Assembly: GCA_035627835.1 (NCBI GenBank)
Contig: DASPKX010000181.1
Location: 15,340-79,339 of the forward strand
Origin: DASPKX01 sp035627835
GTDB lineage: Bacteria > Verrucomicrobiota > Verrucomicrobiia > Limisphaerales > SXQI01
Length of the DNA: 64,000 nt
Direction: 5' to 3'
Shown: positions 50,806-59,925 of the stretch, one piece after another
Numbering within the stretch: the first letter of the stretch is position 1
Layout of the letters: the number at the start of each line of letters is the position of its first letter
Notes under the pieces: generated by a model
What the model saw: the letters and a program-made list of their open reading frames with translations, nothing else
What the model was told of the DNA's origin: nothing
Database searches by the model: none
Program-made: the position numbers and the translations under genes

Positions 50806-52317
50806 ATGAACTTAGCAAAAGCCTTCATCAAATCGGCGGAGCGAGCGCCAGAAAAGGCAGCGATTTACTACGGCGACCGGACGCACACTTACGCCGAACT
50901 GCATGGCGCATCGCTGAACCTTGCCCGGCGGCTGGTTGCTGACCACAAGGTGCAACCGGGTGATCGCGTGGCGCTTTGGCTAAAGAATTGCCCGGAGTTC
51001 GTGCCGTCATTGTTCGGCGCCTTCATGGCAGGGGCTGCGGTGGCCCCAATTAACAACTTCCTGAAGCCCCCGGAGGTCCAATACATCCTGGAGAACGCTG
51101 GGATTAATGTCCTGATAACCGACAGCGCGATGAGCGCAGGGGTTGAGGAATTGCAAAAGTTGAAGCCGGGGTTGCAGGTGATTGTTTGCGACGATTTCCT
51201 AAGCCCAGCGCGAACTGTGGACCGCAGTTTTACTCCACTCGACCGAGGCATTGATGATCTCGCAGTGCTGATCTACACGTCGGGCACAACGGGTCGCCCC
51301 AAAGGCGCGATGCTCTCGCACCGAAACCTGTTGTCGAACGTGGAGAGCTGCCGGTTGCTGTTGGAGGCGGTGGGTGAGGATCGTTTCGTCGTTATTCTGC
51401 CAATGTTCCACAGCTATGTGCTGACGGTGGGAACTTTCCTGCCGATGCTGATCGGCGGCTCGATGGTGCTGGTGAAATCGTTGCACCCGCCCAAGAACAT
51501 GATCACAGAGATCATTCAGCACCAGGGGACGATTCTCCCATGCATCCCGCAGTTCTTCCGCACACTCACTAACCTGCCTTCGGCGCCGCCACTGCCGATT
51601 CGGGTATTCGTGTCGGGCGCAGCGCCGCTCCCGGTGGAGGTGTTGAAGCAGTTCAACGAAATGTACAAGGCGCCGTTGCTCGAAGGTTATGGACTGAGCG
51701 AAGCGAGCCCTGTGGTCACGAATAATCCGATTCGCGGGGTGCGGAAGGTGGGTTCAATCGGCCTGCCGATACCAAACGTCACTGTCACCATCCAAGACGA
51801 GCAAGGAAAGATCCTTGGGCCGGGTGAAATCGGTGAGATCTGCGTTAAAGGGGAAAACGTGATGCAGGGCTATTGGGGCAACGCTGAAGAGTCGAAGAAA
51901 GCGTTTCGCGATGGGTGGCTGCTGACGGGCGACATTGGTTACCGCGACGAGGACAATTATTTCTACATCACCGACCGCAAGAAAGACATGCTGTTGGTGA
52001 ATGGCATCAATGTTTATCCGCGAGAAATTGAGGAGACGATCTATCGCTTCCCGGGAGTTAAGGAAGCGGCAGTGGTCAGCCAGCCCGATCCACGGAAAGG
52101 GGAGCAACCGGTCGCATTTGTTGCAATGCTGGAAGGCCACGAGGAAAACGAAAAGGCCATTCTCCAGTTTTTGCGGAGCCAATTGGCGGATTACAAGGTG
52201 CCAAAGCGGGTCACCTTTATGCCCGCCCTGCCCCGCAACCCAACCGGTAAGATTTTAAAAACGTCGCTGCGTGAGCTGGTGCGGCAGAGCGCTGGCAAAG
52301 AGAGCGCTGCGGAATAA
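50806..52317 (+). CDS. Long-chain fatty-acid-CoA ligase (AMP-forming)
   Basis: An ANL-superfamily enzyme of 503 residues. The AMP-binding signature is 'LIYTSGTTGRPKGAMLSHRN', followed by 'PMFHSYVLTVGTFLPML' and the adenine motif 'LLEGYGLSEASPVV'. 'DGWLLTGDIGYRDEDNYFYI', the hinge 'DRKKDMLLVNGINVYPREIE' and the catalytic Lys in 'LPRNPTGKILKTSLREL' complete it. It activates a carboxylic acid, most likely a medium- or long-chain fatty acid, to its CoA thioester. It is cytoplasmic or membrane-peripheral. It is coupled to the DUF1015 gene 11 bp upstream and ends 3 bp from the convergent DHH gene. Confidence 0.9.
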   Translation: MNLAKAFIKSAERAPEKAAIYYGDRTHTYAELHGASLNLARRLVADHKVQPGDRVALWLKNCPEFVPSLFGAFMAGAAVAPINNFLKPPEVQYILENAGINVLITDSAMSAGVEELQKLKPGLQVIVCDDFLSPARTVDRSFTPLDRGIDDLAVLIYTSGTTGRPKGAMLSHRNLLSNVESCRLLLEAVGEDRFVVILPMFHSYVLTVGTFLPMLIGGSMVLVKSLHPPKNMITEIIQHQGTILPCIPQFFRTLTNLPSAPPLPIRVFVSGAAPLPVEVLKQFNEMYKAPLLEGYGLSEASPVVTNNPIRGVRKVGSIGLPIPNVTVTIQDEQGKILGPGEIGEICVKGENVMQGYWGNAEESKKAFRDGWLLTGDIGYRDEDNYFYITDRKKDMLLVNGINVYPREIEETIYRFPGVKEAAVVSQPDPRKGEQPVAFVAMLEGHEENEKAILQFLRSQLADYKVPKRVTFMPALPRNPTGKILKTSLRELVRQSAGKESAAE

Positions 52318-52320
52318 GCA

Positions 52321-53265
52321 TCACCCAAGCTTCAAGTTGTCGAGAGCGGAGAAAGCGTTCTCCAAAGACTGAAGCGCGGCATTCTTGCTCGGAGCCGGGT
52401 TGAGAACCTGGCGCAGGTAGTTGATCGCCTCATTCACGCCGAGGGCGGAGCGTGGAAGCGTCGCGCCCGCCGCGTTGGCGTGCCCACCACCCTGCAATTT
52501 CTCAGCGACTTTGATCGCTTCACCGTTCTTGCTGCGGATGCTCACCATCATGGTGTTGCCGCGGCGCATGGCATACAGGAGCACCGGGTATGGCGAAACC
52601 TGCTCATCGAGCATCCGGTGAACAATCATGCTGGAGTTGCCGATGATGGTTTGAACGAAACCTATCGTTGGCGAAATCTGCTGCACGCGGACACTGCTCC
52701 ATTCGAAACCGATCGGGTTCTCCACCTTTCGCTTCACTTCGAGCACCTGAAGCAGCGGATGATTCAGCAACCGCTCAACGCGGCCCTCAATGAGGTCGTA
52801 GATGTTCCAGAATTGGTAAATTTTGATGAGGCCGGCGTAATCGGTGGCCGCATCAAAGTCCGGATCCTGATCGAGGTAGAGATCCGCCACGTTGCTTAGG
52901 TGAACCAGGCGGTCGAGTTCCGGGCTCCCCATGCCATCCTCCTTGCACAGCTCGTAACAAAGCAAGCTGGCGGATTTATTGACGTCATGGATGAGGCGGG
53001 CCTTTTTGGGCGGGTGGTCGTAAGCGTGGTGATCGATCACAACCCAATCTTCCCGATCCAGGCGCGTGTCGAACGTCATGTCCGCCACCCACGCGCTTTT
53101 TTCCTTCATGTCGCGCTGGCGCCAACTGTGGTTGTGATACGCTTCGAGGGGGATTTTCGTGCCGAAAAGCTTGTCCGCCAGCCGCTGCAAAAGAAGGCCT
53201 GAAAGAAAGCCATCCAAGTCGCTTTCATGCGTGAAAATCACCTCCGGTTTTGGCAGCGGCCCCAT
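52321..53265 (-). CDS. DHH/DHHA1-family phosphoesterase
   Basis: The 314-residue protein has the DHH-type metal motifs 'VIFTHESDLDGFLSGLLL', 'AWVADMTFDTR' and 'WVVIDHHAYDHPP' (the DHH triad). The C-terminal DHHA1 domain has 'GGGHANAAGATLP'. Members include nanoRNases, RecJ and cyclic-dinucleotide phosphodiesterases. The short two-domain form is nearest to the NrnA/Pap-phosphatase or DHH-oligoribonuclease-like group, but the 'HESDLDG' first motif is divergent (usually DADG), so the substrate is open. It lies 62 bp after deoC on the same strand, consistent with nucleotide turnover. Confidence 0.8.
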   Translation of the reverse strand: MGPLPKPEVIFTHESDLDGFLSGLLLQRLADKLFGTKIPLEAYHNHSWRQRDMKEKSAWVADMTFDTRLDREDWVVIDHHAYDHPPKKARLIHDVNKSASLLCYELCKEDGMGSPELDRLVHLSNVADLYLDQDPDFDAATDYAGLIKIYQFWNIYDLIEGRVERLLNHPLLQVLEVKRKVENPIGFEWSSVRVQQISPTIGFVQTIIGNSSMIVHRMLDEQVSPYPVLLYAMRRGNTMMVSIRSKNGEAIKVAEKLQGGGHANAAGATLPRSALGVNEAINYLRQVLNPAPSKNAALQSLENAFSALDNLKLG

Positions 53266-53327
53266 GGGTTAAAGGTAGGCCAACCGCCGCGGAGGGACTA
53301 GCGCTATTTGCGCTTTCGATTCGCGTG

Positions 53328-54080
53328 TCAGTAAGCGGTTGAAGGCCCGGCTGGGATAATCGGACGACCTTGGGAAAGAGCGGCGTATTCTCTCAGGATG
53401 GCCTCTGTCGCGCTGGTTCCGCAGCGGGAGGCGCCAAGTTCACGCATGCGGAGCAAGGTCTTCAGATCACGCATGCCGCCAGAAGCCTTTACCTGGACCC
53501 GCGCGGAACAGCTCTGGCGCATCAGGCCGATGTCGTGCTCTGTGGCTCCTCTCGTGGCGAAGGATCCGTCCGCCTGCCTGGCGTAGCCGAATCCAGTGGA
53601 GGTTTTGACGAAGTCAGCTCCCGCCGCTTCTGAGACTTCGCAGAGCCGGATTTTCGTTTCATCATTCGAGAGGAAATCAGTTTCGAAGATAACCTTCACG
53701 ATGGCTCCTGCGGCATGCGCCTCGTCACAGACCTGCGCGATGTCGTCCTTCACCTCGGTCCAGTTGCCCGAGAGCGCCTGGCCAATGTTGCAGACCATGT
53801 CGATCTCGGCAGCTCCATCGGCGATGGCTTCCCTCGCCTCGAAACGTTTGACGGCAGTTGTGTGGCCGCCATGCGGAAAACCGATGACGGTCCCAACAGC
53901 GACGGTGGAGCGCCGGAGAAGCTTTGCGGCGCGGGACACATGATATGGCTTCACACAAACGGAGGCGACCTGATGTTGAAGGGCAAGAGCGCAGCCCTTA
54001 TCCAACTCTGAATCCGTGAGCGTGGGATGAAGCAGCGCATGGTCAATCATGCGTGCGACTTCCTGAAGTGCGCAGATCAT
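53328..54080 (-). CDS. deoC: Deoxyribose-phosphate aldolase
   Basis: Full-length class I aldolase of 250 residues. The Schiff-base Lys is in 'GADFVKTSTGFGYARQ', and a second conserved Lys in 'VQVKASGGMRDL'. Other landmarks are 'IDHALLHPTLTDSELDKGCA', 'ASVCVKPYHVSRA', 'VIGFPHGGHTTAVKRFEA' and 'EIDMVCNIGQALSG'. It converts 2-deoxyribose 5-phosphate to glyceraldehyde 3-phosphate and acetaldehyde in deoxynucleoside breakdown. The next gene on the strand is a DHH phosphoesterase. Confidence 0.95.
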   Translation of the reverse strand: MICALQEVARMIDHALLHPTLTDSELDKGCALALQHQVASVCVKPYHVSRAAKLLRRSTVAVGTVIGFPHGGHTTAVKRFEAREAIADGAAEIDMVCNIGQALSGNWTEVKDDIAQVCDEAHAAGAIVKVIFETDFLSNDETKIRLCEVSEAAGADFVKTSTGFGYARQADGSFATRGATEHDIGLMRQSCSARVQVKASGGMRDLKTLLRMRELGASRCGTSATEAILREYAALSQGRPIIPAGPSTAY

Positions 54081-54213
54081 GGCCCGATTCTCCGAGGAAA
54101 GCGGGGCTTGTCACGCCTCGGATTGAGCACGGCCAGGCGACATACCCAAAGATATATGGGCATAGGCGCCGGCGTTGTTCTAAGGTGGACCGTTCCAAAC
54201 CCCAACCTAGCTT

Positions 54214-57200
54214 ATGTCACGGATACGACTATTATCCAAACTCTCCGGCGCGCTCTTAATGGGCGCGGTTACTCACCAGGCAGCCATCCAGGTCGGCCCC
54301 ACCGGCACCGGGGTGCAGACCTTCGACACCCAACCGGTTGCCGCGGATTGGTCCACACTGGCAGTCGCTGGCGCAGCAGGTGATTTTACCACCGCGTCAG
54401 CCATTGACACTGCGGTCCAATCGCATGCCGCAACGGACATCACCACCGCCATCGGCTCGTCGAGCACCGTTCCGCCGAGCGCGAACGGGATCGCCCGCCG
54501 CAACACCACAAACCGATACCTCCAAAGCCGGTCGAGCGCCGGTGGTTACACAGTGTTCATGGCGACGCTGCAGAACAATAGCGGGGCTCCAGCGCTTTTT
54601 CTGAATGTCTCCTATAATTTCGGCATCACCATGGCCGCAGGCTCTACCGCTGCTGAGCAAGTGCCAGGGCTGCGGGCCTATTGGAGTTTGACCGGCGCTG
54701 CCGGGAGCTGGCAGTTGATCCCCGCGCTTTCAACGGACGCCCCCGGTGTCTTGAGCACCCGCTTGAGCCTTGGAAGTTGGGCGGCAGGCGCCCCGCTCTA
54801 TTTGTTGTGGGCGGACGATGATTCCGCAGCTGGCACAACCGCGCCGAGCGAGGAAGGAGCTTATTGGATTGACGATTTCCAGGCAGTGGCGTCATCAGTG
54901 AGGGAGCCTGTGCTCTCGGGTTTCACCTCATCAGGCATCGGTTTCGCGGCACAGATTGAGAATGGCGGAGCCCCTCGCACACTGAATGTGAATTCGATCG
55001 TGGCGACGCTGAACGGAACGAACGTAGCCACACAAGTGACTCAGTCGGGCGATGTGTTTACGGTTTCCTATTCCGGCGCGCCGCTCGCTGTTGGCTCCAC
55101 AAATGTCGTAAACCTGACCTTCTCAGATAATGGGACTCCTGCAAACACGCAGACCGTGCAGCGGACTTTTGTGGTGCAACCGTATCAAGTTATCCCCGCT
55201 GCCTACGCGGTGACTGGTGTTAACACCAGCTTGCCTGGTTTCAAAGCGTATGTGCACCAGATTGGCGGCGCTCGCAACCCGGGCGATGTGAATTCGATCC
55301 AGAACGCGGAGCGGCAGCTGGCGGGAGTCATCATCGATCCATTAACGGGCACACCGTATGCGAACGAGGCGGATTTGTCGCTTGCTGTGAATGGCGCGTT
55401 CAACGTGCCGGGTGTCATTAATTGGAATCAAGATGCGCCTGCGGCAACGGGAAGCTTCTCCGATGCCACAACGCCAGCCCGTGTTGATGAGCCAATCCCC
55501 GGCATTCCAGGGATGAACGGCAGCATTGATAACATCGCGGCGGAAATCATGACCTTCCTGGAGCTGAAAGCGGGCGCGTACACGATGGGGGTGAACAGCG
55601 ATGACGGCTTTAAAGTCACCGTCGGCCCCAATCCGCGTGACGCGATGTCACTCGTCCTGGGCAGCTTCGGCACAGGCCGCGGCGTTGCCGACTCGTTGTT
55701 TAACTTTGTGGTGCAGCAAGACGGCATCTATCCCTTCCGCCTGCTCTGGTGGGAAGGAACCGGCGGCGCCGCAGTGGAATGGTTCATGGTTAGCCCTTCA
55801 GGAGAGAAGATTCTGATCAATGATCGTGAAATCCCAGGCGCGGTTAAAGCCTATCGCGAAGGTCCCGCAGGCCCAATTTTTGTGCGGCTTATCACACCAT
55901 TCCCTGGTGTGACAAACGTTAACGGCAACGCGACCGTCGAGGTGATCCTCGCGGATTCGGCAACCGCCGTGAACCCGAGCACGGTGCAGGCCTATTTCAA
56001 CAATCAGTTGGTGAATGCGACTGTGAGCAAACCAGCCGGCAGCACGGACACGACCATCAGCTTTGATCCCGCTGGTGTGCTTGCGCCCGAGTCCAGCCAC
56101 ACTGTCAGAATAGTTTATGGCAGCTCGGCCGCTGCTCTAACAACCAATGAATTCTCATTCAAAATCAAGCCGGCCGCATTGATCGCCATCGATGAGACGA
56201 CGATGTGGCGGTACCACAACGAGGGGGCTGACCTGGGCACGGCCTGGCGCGAGAAGGATTACAACGATAGCGCCTGGCCGCAAGGCGCGGCGCTGCTCTC
56301 AAACGAGAGCACTGCCGCGGAGCCGATCCGCACCCAGCTCGTCCGCCAAAGCCCTGAGGGCAACCAAATCATCACAGATTACTTCCGCCATCGTTTCACG
56401 TTCAACGGGAACCCTGCGGCAGTGCAGTTGATCCTCTCCCACATCATTGATGACGGCGCGATCTTCTACTTGAACGGGACGGAGGTGCATCGATTTGGCA
56501 CCGCGGCAACGACCGTTGTGACTAACAGCACATTGTTCAGCGACCATGAAACCGGGTTATCAGGCCCGTACATCATTCCGGCGGGCAGCCTGGTAGTTGG
56601 CGAGAACGTCCTGGCAGTGGAAGTGCACCAAACCAGCGCAACCAGTTCTGACGTCAGCATGGGCGCCGAGCTTCTGGCATCGATCCGCACGGATATTCCC
56701 CCCACGAGCATCGAGTCGTTCACGCCGGCTTTGAATGCCGCGAACTTGTCCTCAAACGCCATGATTCGTGTGGTGGTGAATGACGGCACACGGCAGGTGG
56801 TTCCCGGCTCGATCGAGTTGATCGTCAACGGGCAAAAAGTGAACCCTACTGTCACTAAAGCGCCTGGCAGCATCGCGACAGTGATCAGCTACACACCGAC
56901 CACGCCCTATGCGCCAGATTCAACAGTCACGGCTAAGGTCACGTTTGCGGACACGGCTGGAAACGTGACGACGCGGGATCTCTCGTTTAGCATCGAGCCG
57001 ACTTACACGGTTATTCTGGGCGTCAATGAAACGCAGATGTGGCGCTACGAAAACACCGGCGCGAACCTTGGCACCACATGGAAGGATAAGAACTTCAATG
57101 ACAGTGCCTGGCCGGAAGGCGCGGCTGTGCTGGCTGTTGAAACCGAGGGGCAAACCTCCGGCGAAACGATCCGCACCACACTCTCGCGCGTCGGAGCTGA

Positions 57201-57726
57201 TGGAAATAACGTGATCACGGATTATTTCCGCACGAAGTTTAACTTCTCCGGCGACGCTGCCACCGCGCGCTTGCGCCTCCGGCACCTGGTCGATGACGGC
57301 GCTGTGTTCTACCTGAACGGCGTGGAGATCCATCGCTTCGGCATCGGCGAAGGTGTGGCATTCACCTCGAGCACCTTCTTCACTGGCCACGAGAATCGCT
57401 GGGAAGGGCCATACCCCATCCCACAAGGCATCCTCGTGCAGGGCGAAAACGTGCTCGCGGCGGAAGTGCACCAATCGGATCTCACCAGCTCGGACATTGT
57501 CTTTGGCGCTGAGCTGCAGTTGATCACTTCAGCTCCGCCCGCTGTGCAGGCACGCTTCACAAGCGTTACTCAATCAGGCGGCAACATCGTGGTGCAATGG
57601 ACTGGCACAGGCACGCTCGAGTCCTCCACAACCCTGACGGGTGGCTGGCAGCCCGTTGCAAACGCGCAGAATCCGCATGGCGAACCGCTCGGGGGACGCA
57701 TGAAGTTCTTCCGCGTGCGGCAATAA
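54214..57726 (+). CDS. Large secreted modular protein with PA14-like domain and two Ig + jelly-roll repeats
   Basis: A 1170-residue protein with an N-terminal export signal (MSRIRLLSKLSGALLMGAVT). After an N-terminal beta domain and an Ig-like stretch there is a PA14-like module (about 345-550; 'TFLELKAGAYTMGVNSDDGF', 'YPFRLLWWEGTGGAAVEWFM'). Then come two copies of a unit of about 278 residues: a bacterial Ig-like domain, then a galactose-binding-like jelly roll. The jelly rolls start near residues 660 and 938 and share 'TxMWRYxNxGAxLGTxW', 'DDGAxFYLNGxEVHRFG' and 'GENVLAxEVHQ'. The C-terminus is a short PVC-style module ending 'GRMKFFRVRQ', which may be a sorting signal. Adhesion or polysaccharide binding is likely. 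A strong terminator follows. Confidence 0.8.
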   Translation: MSRIRLLSKLSGALLMGAVTHQAAIQVGPTGTGVQTFDTQPVAADWSTLAVAGAAGDFTTASAIDTAVQSHAATDITTAIGSSSTVPPSANGIARRNTTNRYLQSRSSAGGYTVFMATLQNNSGAPALFLNVSYNFGITMAAGSTAAEQVPGLRAYWSLTGAAGSWQLIPALSTDAPGVLSTRLSLGSWAAGAPLYLLWADDDSAAGTTAPSEEGAYWIDDFQAVASSVREPVLSGFTSSGIGFAAQIENGGAPRTLNVNSIVATLNGTNVATQVTQSGDVFTVSYSGAPLAVGSTNVVNLTFSDNGTPANTQTVQRTFVVQPYQVIPAAYAVTGVNTSLPGFKAYVHQIGGARNPGDVNSIQNAERQLAGVIIDPLTGTPYANEADLSLAVNGAFNVPGVINWNQDAPAATGSFSDATTPARVDEPIPGIPGMNGSIDNIAAEIMTFLELKAGAYTMGVNSDDGFKVTVGPNPRDAMSLVLGSFGTGRGVADSLFNFVVQQDGIYPFRLLWWEGTGGAAVEWFMVSPSGEKILINDREIPGAVKAYREGPAGPIFVRLITPFPGVTNVNGNATVEVILADSATAVNPSTVQAYFNNQLVNATVSKPAGSTDTTISFDPAGVLAPESSHTVRIVYGSSAAALTTNEFSFKIKPAALIAIDETTMWRYHNEGADLGTAWREKDYNDSAWPQGAALLSNESTAAEPIRTQLVRQSPEGNQIITDYFRHRFTFNGNPAAVQLILSHIIDDGAIFYLNGTEVHRFGTAATTVVTNSTLFSDHETGLSGPYIIPAGSLVVGENVLAVEVHQTSATSSDVSMGAELLASIRTDIPPTSIESFTPALNAANLSSNAMIRVVVNDGTRQVVPGSIELIVNGQKVNPTVTKAPGSIATVISYTPTTPYAPDSTVTAKVTFADTAGNVTTRDLSFSIEPTYTVILGVNETQMWRYENTGANLGTTWKDKNFNDSAWPEGAAVLAVETEGQTSGETIRTTLSRVGADGNNVITDYFRTKFNFSGDAATARLRLRHLVDDGAVFYLNGVEIHRFGIGEGVAFTSSTFFTGHENRWEGPYPIPQGILVQGENVLAAEVHQSDLTSSDIVFGAELQLITSAPPAVQARFTSVTQSGGNIVVQWTGTGTLESSTTLTGGWQPVANAQNPHGEPLGGRMKFFRVRQ

Positions 57727-57745
57727 TTAGCTTAAAGAACGCGAA

Positions 57746-57774
57746 GGGGCCTCGGACAACCGAGGCCCCTTTTT
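57746..57774 (+). terminator. Strong intrinsic terminator of the modular secreted protein gene
   Basis: GGGGCCTCGG (57746-57755), loop ACAA, CCGAGGCCCC (57760-57769), then TTTTT. The stem is ten perfect pairs. Confidence 0.95.
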
Positions 57775-57791
57775 CATTTCCGAATGGAGGG

Positions 57792-58148
57792 TTAGTCGAA
57801 AGTGATTTTCCGTTGCTGCCGGAGCTGGGCTTTGTGCCGTTTGGACTGCACCAGCTTGCGCTTTAAACCGGCGGGGCGAGCGCGTTTCTGGCGCCGAGCT
57901 TTCTCAATGGCCGCCTTCTCCGAAGCGCGCCGCTCAAGCTCCCTCGACTTTAATGCCTCGAGAAGACGCTCACGAGCCAGACGCCTGTTTTCCGCCTGCG
58001 AGCGGCGGTCCTGGACCGCGACAGTAATGCCGGTCGGGACGTGACGGAGGATCACTTTAGTCGCGACCTTGTTTACATTCTGCCCGCCGGGGCCCGAGGA
58101 TCGCTCGAAGTGTTCATCAAGTTCGGCTTCGTTCAGGCGAAGAATCAT
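57792..58148 (-). CDS. ArfB-like peptidyl-tRNA hydrolase/release-factor homologue
   Basis: A small RF-1 domain protein of 118 residues. It has the catalytic GGQ in 'FERSSGPGGQNVNKVATKVI', 'GITVAVQDRRSQAENRRLAR', and a Lys/Arg-rich C-terminal tail ('RRQKRARPAGLKRKLVQSKR'). Release factors of this short type lack codon-recognition domains. In ArfB (YaeJ) the basic tail enters the empty mRNA channel of stalled ribosomes. Rescue of stalled ribosomes is therefore the likely job. Its ATG overlaps the stop of the GDSL hydrolase gene by 4 bp, so it is translationally coupled to an unrelated secreted enzyme. Confidence 0.85.
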   Translation of the reverse strand: MILRLNEAELDEHFERSSGPGGQNVNKVATKVILRHVPTGITVAVQDRRSQAENRRLARERLLEALKSRELERRASEKAAIEKARRQKRARPAGLKRKLVQSKRHKAQLRQQRKITFD

Positions 58149-59515
58149 CGAGTGGGAACCACGAGGGGCGCAACGCGGTTGGTGAAGAACTGATTGGTCA
58201 CGGCGCTCGGAGGCAAATTGGTGTCCCCTGGAATACGCTGGCCGATGGGGCGAAGCTCAATCCGCATGGGCTTCGGGGTGGCCAGGGCGCGAATGCGCTG
58301 GTTAAGAGCCGCAAGCTGAGCCTGTGTGCCGGGGTTCGCGGGCTTCATGTCCGAAAAGCGGGGGTGAGTCTCGGAGGCGACCCAAAGATCCTGCGCTATG
58401 CGGCGGCGTTGGCTGACCAAGTTCAGCAACTCCCTGCTTTTCTCCTGCTGCGGCCATTGCTCAATGTGCTGGAGAGGGATGCCCTTGCCGAGCTGAGCGC
58501 CGGAGAATCCCAGGATGCGTTGGCCATCGACCGTGAGGATGTATTCATTCGTGCGGAGGTTGCCAACCTGGAGGGTTTGGCGTCCGAGGAGGTTCCTGGT
58601 TTGCGCAAGCTCCAGCGAGGTTCCATCCACTTCCGGGTCAACAGGCAGGGGCAGCGGGCTGAGCCAATCGAACGTGAGTGAGCCGTCAGGAGCCGCGCGC
58701 ACGTTGGTGACATTCCGAGTGGCCGGCTGCCTTGTGCGGGCATCGATCCGAGCTTCGGAAACAACGGCTGGGAAATTCCAAACCATCAACAAGGCCTGGG
58801 CAATGAGCCAGTGCCCTGTGGCGTTTGGGTGAATGCCATCAGCAGCCAAATGGAAGCCGGGCTCGGTTGTGGTGCGAAGCGCGAGGTGCTGGGCGAGCGC
58901 GGTGTGGATGTCCACGACGCGGGTGCGCGGAACGCTTAAGCTCAACAGCCAGTTGCTGAACCGCTGGAGCGTTTGATCATAATTCGGCGCTGGCCGGGTG
59001 TAATCGTATGGCCCTGTTGCGCTCAGGTTTCGAAATCGGCGCGCATCGAATGGGGGCGGCGTCACCACCAGGATGTCCGAGCGGGCGGGCCCGATGATTT
59101 CATTCAGCAAAAGCAGCATCCCATCTTGAAACTGCGTTTGGATTGCCTGGCTGTGTGGCTGGTACAAGCCGTCGTTCATGCCGTAGCAAATCACAACGTA
59201 ATCCGGATTGAGGGCTGAGACACTGGTGTGCAGCCGCGTGAGGACGTGAGGGCGGGCGGGAATATGCGTGGGCTCGCTTCCCCCGCTGGCAGTTTCGCTG
59301 GGCACACCGCGATTGATGATTTCCCCCTGCCACTGTGGAAAGCGCGAGATTATGGCCGCTTCCAGGTAAACGCCGAATCGATCCGCATAGGTAATGCTGT
59401 CCCCCAGCAGAATAACGCGCCGTTTGTTCGCAAGGGCAAACGGGGCCTGGGCATGGACAATGGATGACTGGAGCAAAAGCGCCCCGAGCAGAACCACAAG
59501 AACCCTCTGCATCAT
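58145..59515 (-). CDS. Secreted SGNH/GDSL hydrolase
   Basis: The 456-residue protein has a signal peptide (MMQRVLVVLLGALLLQSSIV). The four SGNH blocks are 'VILLGDSITYADRFGVYL' (nucleophile Ser), 'EIINRGVPSETASGG' (Gly), 'DYVVICYGMNDGLYQP' (Asn) and 'HLAADGIHPNATGHWLIA' (Asp and His). About 200 further C-terminal residues ('TLQVGNLRTNEYILTVDGQR') are beta-rich and resemble the extension found in many Planctomycete/Verrucomicrobial GDSL proteins. Sialate or acetyl-sugar esters are possible substrates. It overlaps the ArfB-like gene by 4 bp. Confidence 0.88.
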   Translation of the reverse strand: MMQRVLVVLLGALLLQSSIVHAQAPFALANKRRVILLGDSITYADRFGVYLEAAIISRFPQWQGEIINRGVPSETASGGSEPTHIPARPHVLTRLHTSVSALNPDYVVICYGMNDGLYQPHSQAIQTQFQDGMLLLLNEIIGPARSDILVVTPPPFDARRFRNLSATGPYDYTRPAPNYDQTLQRFSNWLLSLSVPRTRVVDIHTALAQHLALRTTTEPGFHLAADGIHPNATGHWLIAQALLMVWNFPAVVSEARIDARTRQPATRNVTNVRAAPDGSLTFDWLSPLPLPVDPEVDGTSLELAQTRNLLGRQTLQVGNLRTNEYILTVDGQRILGFSGAQLGKGIPLQHIEQWPQQEKSRELLNLVSQRRRIAQDLWVASETHPRFSDMKPANPGTQAQLAALNQRIRALATPKPMRIELRPIGQRIPGDTNLPPSAVTNQFFTNRVAPLVVPTR

Positions 59516-59586
59516 GAACTTACCTTACGCTTTTGGGCTCAGGGTGCAATCCCGAGCAGCCTCCGCTATGTCGTGCGGGAAGAGGC

Positions 59587-59613
59587 TTAAGTTTTCCGGC
59601 GGGCGTCCGATGC
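59587..59613 (+). promoter_or_regulatory. Sigma-28 (FliA)-type promoter of the flagellar gene cluster
   Basis: TTAAGTTT, exactly 11 bases, then TCCGATGC, compared with the enterobacterial FliA consensus TAAAGTTT-N11-GCCGATAA. It lies 44 bases before the flgM-like ATG (59658), where a sigma-28-dependent promoter is expected. Confidence 0.6.
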
Positions 59614-59657
59614 AGCAGATGTGCGAATCTTTGCCTGCCGGAAGGAGAAGATGAAGT

Positions 59658-59924
59658 ATGGAGATTAATGTTAGCCGACACGTTGACCAGCTGAGCCGCC
59701 AGCCAGCTCCCATGCCCCGAATAGTTCGCAGGGAGGATTTGGAGAAGAGCCCGGAGTTCAGCCAGTCCGTGATGCTGGAATCCAAGCTTCTGGCGCAGCC
59801 CGACGTGCGCGCAGGCGCGGTGGAGCGCGCACGGGAGTTGATTAATTCCAGCGGTTATCCGCCTGCGGCAACAATCCAGAAGATGGCCGATCTCCTGGCT
59901 TATAACCTCCAGGAGCAAGATTAG
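59658..59924 (+). CDS. flgM: Anti-sigma-28 factor FlgM-like protein
   Basis: A small acidic/basic protein of 88 residues whose C-terminal half ('QPDVRAGAVERARELINSSG', 'YPPAATIQKMADLLAYNL') follows the FlgM pattern, in which two helices bind sigma-28. The N-terminal half is likely unstructured, also typical of FlgM. AGGAGA lies ten bases upstream. The sigma-28-type promoter at 59587-59613 and the directly following fliS gene support the call. FlgM holds FliA inactive until the hook is complete. Sequence similarity alone is weak for so short a protein. Confidence 0.7.
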   Translation: MEINVSRHVDQLSRQPAPMPRIVRREDLEKSPEFSQSVMLESKLLAQPDVRAGAVERARELINSSGYPPAATIQKMADLLAYNLQEQD

Positions 59925-59925
59925 T

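Noticed and set aside
53266..53327. AGCGC-TATTT-GCGCT hairpin near the deoC 3' end
   Set aside because: The 5-bp stem is too short and lies between two same-strand genes that are probably co-transcribed.
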